From the NCBI RefSeq assembly GCF_021532375.1, contig NZ_JAKGAP010000004.1:1-64000 (forward strand): a stretch of 64,000 nt of DNA, read 5' to 3'. Both the position numbers and the translations under genes were made by a program. Shown one piece after another: positions 56,828 through 64,000 of this stretch. The DNA is from Paenibacillus alkaliterrae (GTDB lineage: Bacteria > Bacillota > Bacilli > Paenibacillales > Paenibacillaceae). Numbering within the stretch: position 1 is the stretch's first letter; every line of letters starts with the position of its first letter. The notes under the pieces are model-generated. The model had not been told where the DNA came from and did not search any database. It worked only from the letters and a program-made list of their open reading frames with translations.

Positions 56828-57327
56828 GAACGCTTCACCTCATTTATTTTGTTAGTCAGGACAGCGGAGTGCGCATGACAAATGGCCACGGCAAGCGCAT
56901 CGGCAACGTCGTCAGGCTTCGGCACGGCTGAAAGCTTGAGAAACATCTTAACCATTTCCTGCACCTGCTTCTTCTCCGCTTTACCGTAGCCTACAACGGC
57001 CTGCTTCACTTGAAGCGGCGTATATTCCCCGATCGATAAACCGCGCTGTGCAGCGGCCAATATAATCGCGCCTCTAGCCTGAGCTACATCAAAGGCCGTC
57101 GTCACGTTCCGATTAAAAAAAAGCTTCTCCACCGCAACGGCATCGGGCTTATATTTATCCATCAAGGCGCCAGCGGACTCGTAAACCTGCAGCAAACGCT
57201 GCTCTGGCGGCGTATGTGCTTCTGTCGTTATGGCCCCGTATTGCACGGGAGTAAGCTTATGTCCTATTTTATCTATAAATCCAAAACCAACAATGGCAAT
57301 GCCGGGGTCAATACCAAGAACGCGCAA
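56824..57327 (-). CDS. ruvC: Crossover junction endodeoxyribonuclease RuvC
   Basis: Resolves Holliday junctions. The 167 residues keep the catalytic acidic set: Asp7 in LGIDPG, Glu67 in VAVEKLFF, Asp140 and Asp143 in PKPDDVADALA. It is the first gene of ruvC-ruvA-ruvB-..., with a probable promoter at 57403-57431. B. subtilis and most Bacillaceae lack ruvC and use RecU; its presence points to Paenibacillaceae or a related lineage. Confidence 0.97.
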   Translation of the reverse strand: MRVLGIDPGIAIVGFGFIDKIGHKLTPVQYGAITTEAHTPPEQRLLQVYESAGALMDKYKPDAVAVEKLFFNRNVTTAFDVAQARGAIILAAAQRGLSIGEYTPLQVKQAVVGYGKAEKKQVQEMVKMFLKLSAVPKPDDVADALAVAICHAHSAVLTNKINEVKRS

Positions 57328-57402
57328 ACCGCCAACTCCTAAATAGTTTTCTGAAGCAAAACTTACTTCGTAATCATACGCTTATTCGAAAGCATCCCAT
57401 CC

Positions 57403-57431
57403 ATTATAGCAAAAGATGGCGAGAATGAGAA
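57403..57431 (-). promoter_or_regulatory. Probable sigma-A promoter of the ruvC operon
   Basis: TATAAT (57408-57403) on the minus strand with TTCTCA 17 bases upstream (57431-57426). The -10 is perfect, the -35 weak. The leader would be about 70 bases. Confidence 0.55.
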
Positions 57432-57460
57432 CGCGCGTTTGATATTTCGAAAATGGGCAC

Positions 57461-57513
57461 AAAAAGAGACCCGAAAGACGCACTTTTTTCAAAGTGTTTA
57501 TCTTTCGGGTCAC
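57461..57513 (-). terminator. Terminator after the spore protein gene sspH
   Basis: On the minus strand GACCCGAAAGA pairs with TCTTTCGGGTC around an inner CACTTT/AAAGTG stem, followed by CTTTTT. Confidence 0.9.
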
Positions 57514-57541
57514 CGTTCATTTCGTTCCTGTCCCAATTGCT

Positions 57542-57721
57542 CTAATGCTCTAGCAAGCTATGTATCGGCACCTCTTGTTCATGTTCCGACTCATTGAGGG
57601 GATAAATTCTTGCTGTTTCTTTGTCATGATCGACATGTTGTATATAGATAGGTATTCCCTGGTAAGTTACATTGGCCATTACAGGCGAGTCAGCGATTTC
57701 TTGCGCTCTTTGTTTATTCAT
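57542..57721 (-). CDS. sspH: H-type small acid-soluble spore protein
   Basis: A 59-residue ORF from ATG 57721 to TAG 57542, with a strong AAAGGAGG site. It reads MNKQRAQEIADSPVMANVTY, then GIPIYIQHVD and ETARIYPLN, and ends VPIHSLLEH, which matches the SspH family closely. Such proteins accumulate in the spore core. The gene follows bofC by 24 bases and a terminator follows it, so it is probably read with bofC late in forespore development. Confidence 0.9.
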   Translation of the reverse strand: MNKQRAQEIADSPVMANVTYQGIPIYIQHVDHDKETARIYPLNESEHEQEVPIHSLLEH

Positions 57722-57745
57722 ATCATGTCCTCCTTTCTTTTAGTC

Positions 57746-58384
57746 TTAGTATGCCGGCTTCATAACCTTCTCATTTGGCTCGATCGCATAATCGCTATAG
57801 GTCGATAAAACACTATTATACTCGTCAATATCGCTTATCCGAATACCTTTGGCCAACTGATCCAGCTTGTCCTGCGGAAGGCTGCTCTCCATATAATTTA
57901 CGTCTAGCTGAAAAAAGGTGCGAACGACCTTCTCCTTCTTAGGCACGCCGTCGTAGAGAGTCAATTTCCCCTCTTTATCTACGCCCATATAAGCATTCGC
58001 CTTGCAGTGCTCTGATAAATCCTCAATCTGCTGTTCAAAAACAATCGTATTCCGCTCTTTCCCATGCATCGCCTTCCACTCCGGATGCTGCATTAGAAGC
58101 TGCACGATCTGCTTGCCCATCATATGACCAAGCGGCTTGATCTCATCCCCGCATACGTAAATGCGATGCAAATTCACCGACAAAGTTCCGCTTTGCTGCT
58201 CAAGCGTTTGAATCATGGCATCGTGACCCGTCGGCTCGGACGAACCGGCAAAAGCCTTGTCAGATTGTACTAAATATAACGATCCTGCAAACAAGCCAAG
58301 CATAATGCTGCCCAGCATCCACATCGGTCGACGCTTGCGGCGAAGACGCTTTTTCAGGTTTTTCCAGAGGCTGAATGCCATCAT
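57746..58384 (-). CDS. bofC: BofC, intercompartmental signalling factor of sporulation
   Basis: A 212-residue exported protein: basic start, membrane/signal segment (about 20-45), then the BofC domains with LSVNLHRIYVCGDEIKPLG near the middle and a C-terminal acidic region. In B. subtilis BofC in the intermembrane space delays SpoIVB, and so the activation of sigma-K. AAGGGG precedes ATG 58384. It lies next to an sspH-type gene and a short distance from the ruv genes, as in B. subtilis. Confidence 0.9.
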   Translation of the reverse strand: MMAFSLWKNLKKRLRRKRRPMWMLGSIMLGLFAGSLYLVQSDKAFAGSSEPTGHDAMIQTLEQQSGTLSVNLHRIYVCGDEIKPLGHMMGKQIVQLLMQHPEWKAMHGKERNTIVFEQQIEDLSEHCKANAYMGVDKEGKLTLYDGVPKKEKVVRTFFQLDVNYMESSLPQDKLDQLAKGIRISDIDEYNSVLSTYSDYAIEPNEKVMKPAY

Positions 58385-58477
58385 AGGGAAGACCCCTTCA
58401 TTATTTTTTTGTTAGTGTGCGTTAATACAACATAATTATTCAATTTAGTCAACTTTCTTTTGATGAATGAAATGACT

Positions 58478-58516
58478 AAAAAAACGGTGAGGCAGAAATG
58501 CTGCTTCACCGTTTTT
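58478..58516 (-). terminator. safA: Terminator of safA
   Basis: AACGGTGAGGCAG pairs with CTGCTTCACCGTT (one G-U), flanked by A and T runs; on the minus strand a T run follows. Confidence 0.9.
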
Positions 58517-58527
58517 CAATGAAATGA

Positions 58528-60123
58528 TTATCGATTGATCCAAGGCTGATTACCGCGGTTTTTCGTCTTGCCCTGACGGGACGTTACCGTACGGATCACC
58601 GCTTTTTTTGTGTTTTTTCGCTGCACATTCGTTTTTACAGCTTTTGGTGTTTCCGTATCATCCGATTTAATCGTGGAATTCTCAGTCCGGTTTCCTTTGC
58701 AGCCGCAATCGTACTTGTTCGGATCCATTCCTGCACCCGCTGTTTGCGGCCATGTCGGGTATGGCGGGTTTGGAGGGAATCCTGAAACGGGATATTCATG
58801 GCCATAGCCGTAACCGGAATCCGGACCTGCTTGCGCTGGGGAGACCATTCCGTATCCGTAACCGTAGCCGTAGCCATGCTCAGGCGTCATGCCCAGCGGC
58901 GACACCATTCCTTGATTAGGCATCATGCCTAGCGGCGATACCATTCCCTGGTTAGGCATCATGCCTAGCGGCGATACCATTCCTTGGTTAGGCATCATGC
59001 CTAGCGGCGATACCATTCCTTGGTTCGGCATAGCTAAAGCTCCCGCAACCGGGTTACTATTTTCACCCATGCCATACTGCATCGGACTAACCATGGAGTG
59101 TCCATATCCCCAGCCCGGGGCAGAACCCATAGACATAACCTCAGGCGATGGGTAGCTGCCGACAAAGACCGTTCCAGGCGGACAATCGAATGGCGGCTCA
59201 TGTCCTTCGCTCAACGGACTTACCGTATTAGGATAAGGCACTGGCTGCTGCCAGCCGCCGTAGCCATAACCTTTTCCGACTTGTGCCGGCATTGTCATCG
59301 GGTGACCGTAACCATATCCACCGTAAGTAGGCTGCTGCTGAACCGGAGATACATTTTCAGGTGCTTTCGGCAAATCATACAAAGATAAGGCTTCCGTCGC
59401 CGGTATGCCGTATTGCTTAAATAAATCGACATTCGGCTTGTATTCGGAATGGATCGGCTTAAGCTTCTTCTCGACGGGCTTTTCAATCGGCAGCGCTTTT
59501 TTGGCTGGTTCAACCGCAGCGGCCTTTGGAACCGGTAACGGTGCAGGTGCCGCAGGCTTCACGATCGGTGCCGTCGGCTTCTTCTCCTGAAAAGGTGCTA
59601 CAGGCGTCACCGGTGCTACCGGAGCCGTGGGTGTTTTGCCCGAAATCGGACCAGTAGGCGTTTTCCCAATAATCGGAGCTGTGGATAGCTTTCCTACCCA
59701 TCCCTGTACGCCTTGCATGATCGAAGTCGGTTTAAGGAATTGAGCTCCTACATTGCTTGGGGCGCCATGTTCCTCATTCATAACTGCACCAGCCTTCGGA
59801 ATGTTCACGATTTCGCCGGTAAGCAGCACGTTAGGATTTTTAAGCTGCGGATTCGCTTTGATCATATCCGCAAGCGGCACGCCCCATGCTTTTGAGAGCT
59901 TCCAAAGCGTATCTCCTTGCTTCACGACATGCTGATGAATAATGTCCATGCCGCCTCCGTGACCGCCCGGATTGTTCGATGGAATTTTCAGCTTCATGCC
60001 TACATCAATGACATCCGGATTCGTAATCCCCGGATTCAACTTCAAAATTTCTTCCTGTGAAACGTTATACTTTTGGCCGATAAAGTATAACGAGTCGCCT
60101 TTTTTGACAATATGGATTTTCAC
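58528..60123 (-). CDS. safA: SafA-like spore coat morphogenesis protein with two LysM domains
   Basis: Begins with GTG 60123 behind AGGAGG; the upstream part of the frame lacks a site. The 531 residues start with two LysM domains (3-47 and about 64-109; HIVKKGDSLYFIGQKY and HVVKQGDTLWKLSKAW) that bind cortex peptidoglycan. Next come a Pro/Lys/Ala/Thr-rich region and then a low-complexity Gly/Tyr/Pro/Met-rich half. The latter holds four tandem 12-residue repeats (MVSPLGMMPNQG) and YGYGYGYG runs. SafA anchors the inner coat to the cortex. The Cys pair YDCGCKG near the end could cross-link. Two LysM domains and long repeats differ from the B. subtilis form, so an exact match of function is likely but not certain. 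Confidence 0.8.
   Translation of the reverse strand: MKIHIVKKGDSLYFIGQKYNVSQEEILKLNPGITNPDVIDVGMKLKIPSNNPGGHGGGMDIIHQHVVKQGDTLWKLSKAWGVPLADMIKANPQLKNPNVLLTGEIVNIPKAGAVMNEEHGAPSNVGAQFLKPTSIMQGVQGWVGKLSTAPIIGKTPTGPISGKTPTAPVAPVTPVAPFQEKKPTAPIVKPAAPAPLPVPKAAAVEPAKKALPIEKPVEKKLKPIHSEYKPNVDLFKQYGIPATEALSLYDLPKAPENVSPVQQQPTYGGYGYGHPMTMPAQVGKGYGYGGWQQPVPYPNTVSPLSEGHEPPFDCPPGTVFVGSYPSPEVMSMGSAPGWGYGHSMVSPMQYGMGENSNPVAGALAMPNQGMVSPLGMMPNQGMVSPLGMMPNQGMVSPLGMMPNQGMVSPLGMTPEHGYGYGYGYGMVSPAQAGPDSGYGYGHEYPVSGFPPNPPYPTWPQTAGAGMDPNKYDCGCKGNRTENSTIKSDDTETPKAVKTNVQRKNTKKAVIRTVTSRQGKTKNRGNQPWINR
58889..59032. repeat. Four tandem 36-base repeats inside safA
   Basis: Four copies of a 36-base unit run end to end at 58889-58924, 58925-58960, 58961-58996 and 58997-59032, with the middle ones almost identical. 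Each encodes MVSPLGMMPNQG. The copy number is likely to vary among strains. Confidence 0.9.
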
Positions 60124-60240
60124 TCGCTGATAACCTCCTGTCACGTTCTGAATAACCAGGCATGACAAATGCCTGCTATCAATCCTTACATCCTATGCAG
60201 AACATGGGCAGGTGTCTCCACTTTCACAAAAAAAATAGTA

Positions 60241-60277
60241 AAAGCCGAGCTCCTTTTTTAAAGTGAGCCCGGCTATT
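60241..60277 (-). terminator. Terminator after ilvE
   Basis: On the minus strand AGCCGGGCTC pairs with GAGCTCGGCT (one G-U), followed by TTTTACTATTTTTTT. Confidence 0.85.
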
Positions 60278-60292
60278 CTTTATTAAAACCAG

Positions 60293-61174
60293 CTATTCGA
60301 ATGCTTTAACGCCGTCTACGGTGACGATTTTACGGAACTCTTTAAGAAGATGGGTCGTGATGGGGCCAGCTTGACCGGAGCCGATTCTGCGCCCATCCAC
60401 CTCGCGAACCGCGATTACCTCCGCCGCCGTGCCCGTGAAAAACACCTCATCCGCCACATAGACGTCATGCAGCGTAAAGGGTTCTTCCCTCAGCTTATAG
60501 CCGTGAACGGTACACAGCTCCATAATCGCAGCACGCGTTATCCCTTCCAGCGCGCCGACGTAACATGGAGGAGTGAAGACCGTACCTTTTTTGATGATGA
60601 AAATGTTATCGCTCGAGCCTTCCGCAACATAGCCCTGTGAGTTCAACATAATCGCTTCTCCAACACCGGCTAGATTAGCTTGTATTTTGACCAAAATATT
60701 ATTTAAGTAGTTCAGCGACTTAATTTTTGGATTCAGCGCATCGGGAATGTTGCGCCGCTGCGAGACCGATACCGAAATCAGGCCGTTGCGATAAGCCTCC
60801 TCCGGGTAAATCGCGAGCTGTTCCACAATGATGATAACCCATGCGGATGGACAACGCTTCGGATCGAGACCCAAGTTGCCGGGACCGCGGGATACGACCA
60901 GACGGATATATCCATCGCGCATTTGATTGCGGCGAATCGTCTCCACGAGCGCTTCCTGCATTTCGGCGGGCGACAGAGGAATGTCGAGCATAATGGATTT
61001 TGCCGAATCGTAGAGCCGGTCGAGATGCTCCTTGCATTTAAAAATATTGCCGTCATAGATGCGGATTCCTTCAAAAATACCGTCGCCATACAAAAAACCG
61101 TGATCGTAAACCGATATTTTCGCATCCTCTTTCGATACATAATTACCGTTCAAGTAGATCCACTGCTGTGTCAT
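60293..61174 (-). CDS. ilvE: Branched-chain amino acid aminotransferase
   Basis: A fold-type IV pyridoxal-phosphate aminotransferase for the last step of Leu, Ile and Val synthesis. The 293 residues contain YGDGIFEGIR, the cofactor-Lys region IKSLNYLNNILV and EGSSDNIFII. AGGTG lies before ATG 61174. It is the last gene of hom-thrB-pheA-ilvE. The link with pheA suggests it may also aminate phenylpyruvate, though that is inference. Confidence 0.9.
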   Translation of the reverse strand: MTQQWIYLNGNYVSKEDAKISVYDHGFLYGDGIFEGIRIYDGNIFKCKEHLDRLYDSAKSIMLDIPLSPAEMQEALVETIRRNQMRDGYIRLVVSRGPGNLGLDPKRCPSAWVIIIVEQLAIYPEEAYRNGLISVSVSQRRNIPDALNPKIKSLNYLNNILVKIQANLAGVGEAIMLNSQGYVAEGSSDNIFIIKKGTVFTPPCYVGALEGITRAAIMELCTVHGYKLREEPFTLHDVYVADEVFFTGTAAEVIAVREVDGRRIGSGQAGPITTHLLKEFRKIVTVDGVKAFE

Positions 61175-61219
61175 AACCTGTCAAACACCTCCAAAAATAA
61201 TGTCGCTTCCAAACCATGC

Positions 61220-62092
61220 TTAACCTTTTTTGTAATCTGCGAAGCTGGGATAGCTTCCCAATACGCGGACTTGACAGCCGATCGCCTCGATCTCTTGAAT
61301 TGCTGCCGGCAGCAGCACCGTATCAAGCGCCATATCGATATCGATGAAGAAATAGTAATTGCCCAGCTTTTTCTTAGTCGGACGTGACTCGATGCGGGTT
61401 AAGTTGATTTTGCGCCATGCAAAAGCAGCCAGCACCTGGTGCAAAGCACCCGGATAATCCTCGGGCAGCGTTATTAATATGCTCGTTTTCATCTTATTTG
61501 ATTGACGGGCCGTATACGGCTCAGATCCCACAAGCAGGAAACGCGTATAGTTGTTGTCATGATCCGTAATTTCGCTGGCGACTACATCAAGACCTTCATT
61601 GGAGGCAGCTGTCATCGTTCCGATCGCAGCCCATCCTGCATTTGGGTTGTTTTGAACGATACGGACGCCTTCGGCTGTGCTGCTGACATGCTCAGTTACG
61701 GCATGAGGAAGATGAGTCCGCAAAAACTGTAAGCATTGCGCGATAGCCACTGGATGGCTGATCACTTTTTTAATACGTGAGTAATCGAGCTCACCTGCTT
61801 CTCCTGACAGCTCGGATTTCCGGCCGATTAAATTTTGAATGGAAGGATATACCCATTCTGCTTGAATCGGAAGGTCTACCTCATGCACCAGCCAGTCCAT
61901 ATGCAGGCTGACGGAGCCTTCGATCGTATTCTCAATCGGGATAATGCTGTAATCGCTAATCCCATTGACGGTGGACAAGAACACATCCGAGATAAGTCTG
62001 TGATGTTTCCATTTGTGCTCTTCTCCGCCGAAAAAATGTCTGGCCGCCTCGTCGGATACAGAGCCAGCCGGTAATACCGCAATCGTCTTCAT
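61220..62092 (-). CDS. pheA: Prephenate dehydratase
   Basis: Makes phenylpyruvate from prephenate. The 290-residue protein has the periplasmic-binding-like catalytic fold with the conserved IENTIEGSV and NNYTRFLLVG (TRF motif) and a C-terminal ACT domain with ESRPTKKKLGNYYFFIDI, which binds phenylalanine for feedback control. The ATG overlaps the thrB stop by four bases. It lacks a fused chorismate mutase. Confidence 0.95.
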   Translation of the reverse strand: MKTIAVLPAGSVSDEAARHFFGGEEHKWKHHRLISDVFLSTVNGISDYSIIPIENTIEGSVSLHMDWLVHEVDLPIQAEWVYPSIQNLIGRKSELSGEAGELDYSRIKKVISHPVAIAQCLQFLRTHLPHAVTEHVSSTAEGVRIVQNNPNAGWAAIGTMTAASNEGLDVVASEITDHDNNYTRFLLVGSEPYTARQSNKMKTSILITLPEDYPGALHQVLAAFAWRKINLTRIESRPTKKKLGNYYFFIDIDMALDTVLLPAAIQEIEAIGCQVRVLGSYPSFADYKKG

Positions 62093-63066
62093 GCCGTAAC
62101 GTCTCCTTTAATTCTGTCCATTAACGGAATCGCGCTTTGCTTCGAGCTATCCTCCAGCGTAATCTGAGGTCCGTGAACACAAGGCGGAACCCATAGCGTC
62201 TCCGCATGAATGCCTTCCTGCTTCAACGTTCGAAGCAAAAACTGTTCCAACCCCGTTTTTTCCCGGCTATCCGCATCAACGAAGGCAATAATCGTCGGCC
62301 CAGCTCCGCTAAGCGCCGCTCCAAGCGCGCCTTGCTCAACCGCTTGCTCAAGAATGGCCGTCATCCCGGGAATTAACGCTGCACGGTAAGGCTGATGCAG
62401 CCGATCCTTCATTGCATGCCGGATGAGGCCAAGCTGGCCGCTTGCTAACGCCGCGACAAGCAGCGAGCTGCGTCCAACGTTAAATACGGCATCGGCCATG
62501 CTAATTTGTTTAGGAAGTACATGACGGGCCTTTTCCGTAGAAAGCTGAAACGCCGGTATGGCTACTAACGTCTCAATCTTGCGATGAGGCTCAATCCGCA
62601 CATAATCGGCCCGCTCGCCGTCCCATGCCGAAACGACGATTCCTCCGAATAACGAGGCGCCTACGTTGTCAGGATGCCCTTCCAGCTCCGTTGCCATCTG
62701 GAACAGCTTATCATCGGTCAACGGACTTCCGATCAGCGCATTCGCTGCAACCAGTGCCCCGACAATCGCGGAAGCGCTGCTGCCAAGCCCGCGCGTTAGC
62801 GGAATTTCGCTGTAAATGGAAATAGAAAGCTCCGGTACATTGACGCCCGCCTCCTTGAACACCAGCTGAGCAACCTTGTAAATCAAATTCGTCTTATCTC
62901 TTGGCAAGCCATTCATTTGATCGCCGTGAAGCTGGAATTCCGTACGGTCCGATACATTGAGCTCAATCCAAGCGTACAATGACAGCGCCATGCCGAGAGA
63001 ATCGAACCCCGGCCCCAAATTGGCCGTGCTTGCTGGTATTTTTACGATCACTTTACGATTATTCAT
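62089..63066 (-). CDS. thrB: Homoserine kinase
   Basis: A GHMP kinase that phosphorylates homoserine for threonine synthesis. The 325 residues contain PASTANLGPGFDSLG, the ATP loop TRGLGSSASAIVGAL and the C-terminal GAALSGAGPTIIAF. It starts 5 bases after hom. Threonine synthase (thrC), which lies between hom and thrB in B. subtilis, is absent here. Confidence 0.96.
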   Translation of the reverse strand: MNNRKVIVKIPASTANLGPGFDSLGMALSLYAWIELNVSDRTEFQLHGDQMNGLPRDKTNLIYKVAQLVFKEAGVNVPELSISIYSEIPLTRGLGSSASAIVGALVAANALIGSPLTDDKLFQMATELEGHPDNVGASLFGGIVVSAWDGERADYVRIEPHRKIETLVAIPAFQLSTEKARHVLPKQISMADAVFNVGRSSLLVAALASGQLGLIRHAMKDRLHQPYRAALIPGMTAILEQAVEQGALGAALSGAGPTIIAFVDADSREKTGLEQFLLRTLKQEGIHAETLWVPPCVHGPQITLEDSSKQSAIPLMDRIKGDVTA

Positions 63067-63071
63067 GCCGC

Positions 63072-64000
63072 TTATCCTTCTACGCGATAGACGCTCTTCA
63101 CTTTGTGAACGACATCCAGCGATTCGAACGTTGCCAGCACCTTCTGGATGGCAGATTTGTTCGCATCATGCGTGATAACGATAATTTCAGCATCCGGATT
63201 TGACGGAGTCGGCTGCTGCAATACGGATTCCAAGCTAACCTCGAAGTCAGCGAACACTTGCGTAATGCGTGCCAGAACACCTGCACGGTCAGCAACGTTA
63301 AGCAGCAAAAAATATTTCGACGAAATTTGCTCGTCCGTCTTCAGTTTCTTCTCTTTGTAAGCCAGGCTGCCCTGCATGCCGTTCACGCCGAGCTTGAGAT
63401 TTTTCACAACGGCTACCAAATCGGATACGATCGAAGTCGCGGTTGGAAGCTCCCCCGCTCCCGCTCCGTAAAACATCGTTTCGCCAACAGCTTCACCGTA
63501 TACGTAAACGGCGTTAAACACCCCGTTAACCGAAGCGATCGGGTGAGATTGCTTCACCATAGTCGGCTGCACGCTAATGCTGATAAGGTCATCCTGACGC
63601 TCTGCGATACCGAGCAGCTTAACCTCATAGCCGAGGCGCTTCGCGTACAAAATATCTTCTTTGCTAACGGATGAAATCCCTTGAACGGAGACGTCTTCGA
63701 GCGCTACGTTAGCACGGAAACCGATTGTCGCTAGAATCGTCATTTTGCGTGCGGCATCAAGGCCTTCGACATCGGATGTCGGATCCGACTCCGCGTAACC
63801 GAGATCCTGTGCTTCCTTCAGCACATCGAAGTAAGAAGCGCCTTCCTGGCTCATTTTCGTCAAAATATAGTTAGTCGTGCCGTTCACGATTCCCATAATT
63901 TTCGTTATGCGGTCGGAGGAGAAGCCTTCTACCAGCGTACGTATGATCGGAATGCCGCCGGCAACGCTCGCTTCATACAGCACGTCGCAGCGGTGCTCCT
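63072..64000 (-). CDS. hom: Homoserine dehydrogenase, 5' end outside the window
   Basis: The frame is open to the window edge; the N-terminal nucleotide-binding part is missing. The visible part (about 309 residues) starts in EHRCDVLYEASVAGGIPIIRTL, has the catalytic-domain motifs GIVNGTTNYILTKM and YAESDPTSDVEGLDAARK, and ends with an ACT domain (YFLLLNVADRAGVLARI...). It reduces aspartate semialdehyde to homoserine and is probably inhibited by threonine through the ACT domain. It is the first visible gene of the operon with thrB, pheA and ilvE. Confidence 0.96.
   Translation of the reverse strand, partial: EHRCDVLYEASVAGGIPIIRTLVEGFSSDRITKIMGIVNGTTNYILTKMSQEGASYFDVLKEAQDLGYAESDPTSDVEGLDAARKMTILATIGFRANVALEDVSVQGISSVSKEDILYAKRLGYEVKLLGIAERQDDLISISVQPTMVKQSHPIASVNGVFNAVYVYGEAVGETMFYGAGAGELPTATSIVSDLVAVVKNLKLGVNGMQGSLAYKEKKLKTDEQISSKYFLLLNVADRAGVLARITQVFADFEVSLESVLQQPTPSNPDAEIIVITHDANKSAIQKVLATFESLDVVHKVKSVYRVEG

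Noticed and set aside
58889-59032. Regular 36-base repeats as a CRISPR array
   Set aside because: The copies are contiguous without spacers and are in frame within safA.

Overview
The window is chromosomal DNA from a spore-forming Bacillota, most likely Paenibacillus or a close relative (inference). The evidence is a long collinear block matching the Bacillus subtilis ruv-queA-tgt-yajC-spoVB-secDF-recJ-apt-relA-dtd-hisS-aspS-cymR-alaS-yrrK-yrrL-yrrN-yrrO region, several sporulation genes (spoVB, a SpoIID-like gene, bofC, safA, tlp and an H-type small acid-soluble spore protein), T-box leaders, and a RuvC resolvase that B. subtilis lacks. Almost all of the conserved block is on the minus strand, so it is transcribed right to left.

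Region 1 (1-5279) is accessory and decayed. The right end of one IS630-family element (1-197) and a complete but inactivated second copy (3612-4796) lie in the same orientation. Between them are the remains of a copper amine oxidase gene, a very AT-rich minus-strand pair (a 225-residue protein of unknown function overlapping a 57-residue membrane protein) and a fragment of an IS701-like transposase. A short coiled-coil gene with its own promoter and terminator follows.

Region 2 (5464-14381) holds ilvD, a membrane-anchored polysaccharide deacetylase with a YkoP-like tail, an AI-2E-family permease, a class B penicillin-binding protein and a chemotaxis receptor, separated by strong terminators.

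Region 3 (14404-28567) reads cymR-cysteine desulfurase-PRC barrel-zinc ribbon, then an AI-2E permease, T-box-alaS-ireB-ruvX-two DUF1292 genes, mltG and the paired U32 proteins yrrN/yrrO. mnmA faces the other way next to cymR. A CNNM/CorC-type membrane protein has an unusual hairpin between its Shine-Dalgarno sequence and its start codon.

Region 4 (28878-37643) holds a copC-copD pair, rarA, tlp, and the T-box-controlled hisS-aspS-tcdA-DUF3052/YdeI operon. Region 5 (37674-50761) holds relA-dtd-small ORF, secD-secF-cation efflux-recJ-apt, comN, spoVB, a DUF421 gene, yrzE and yajC.

Region 6 (50450-57721) is ruvC-ruvA-ruvB-spoIID-like-queA-tgt-yajC, preceded by bofC-sspH. Region 7 (58528-64000) is safA and an amino-acid operon hom-thrB-pheA-ilvE, with hom cut by the window edge.

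Functionally the block combines translation and tRNA maturation (alaS, hisS, aspS, mnmA with its sulfur donor, tcdA, queA, tgt, yrrN/O, dtd), recombination (ruvABC, ruvX, recJ, rarA), protein export (secDF, yajC), envelope and sporulation functions, and amino-acid synthesis. The best candidates for undescribed biology are the AT-rich two-gene cassette at 1468-2302 and the hairpin-bridged ribosome binding site at 28565-28624. No CRISPR array, rRNA or tRNA gene was seen.
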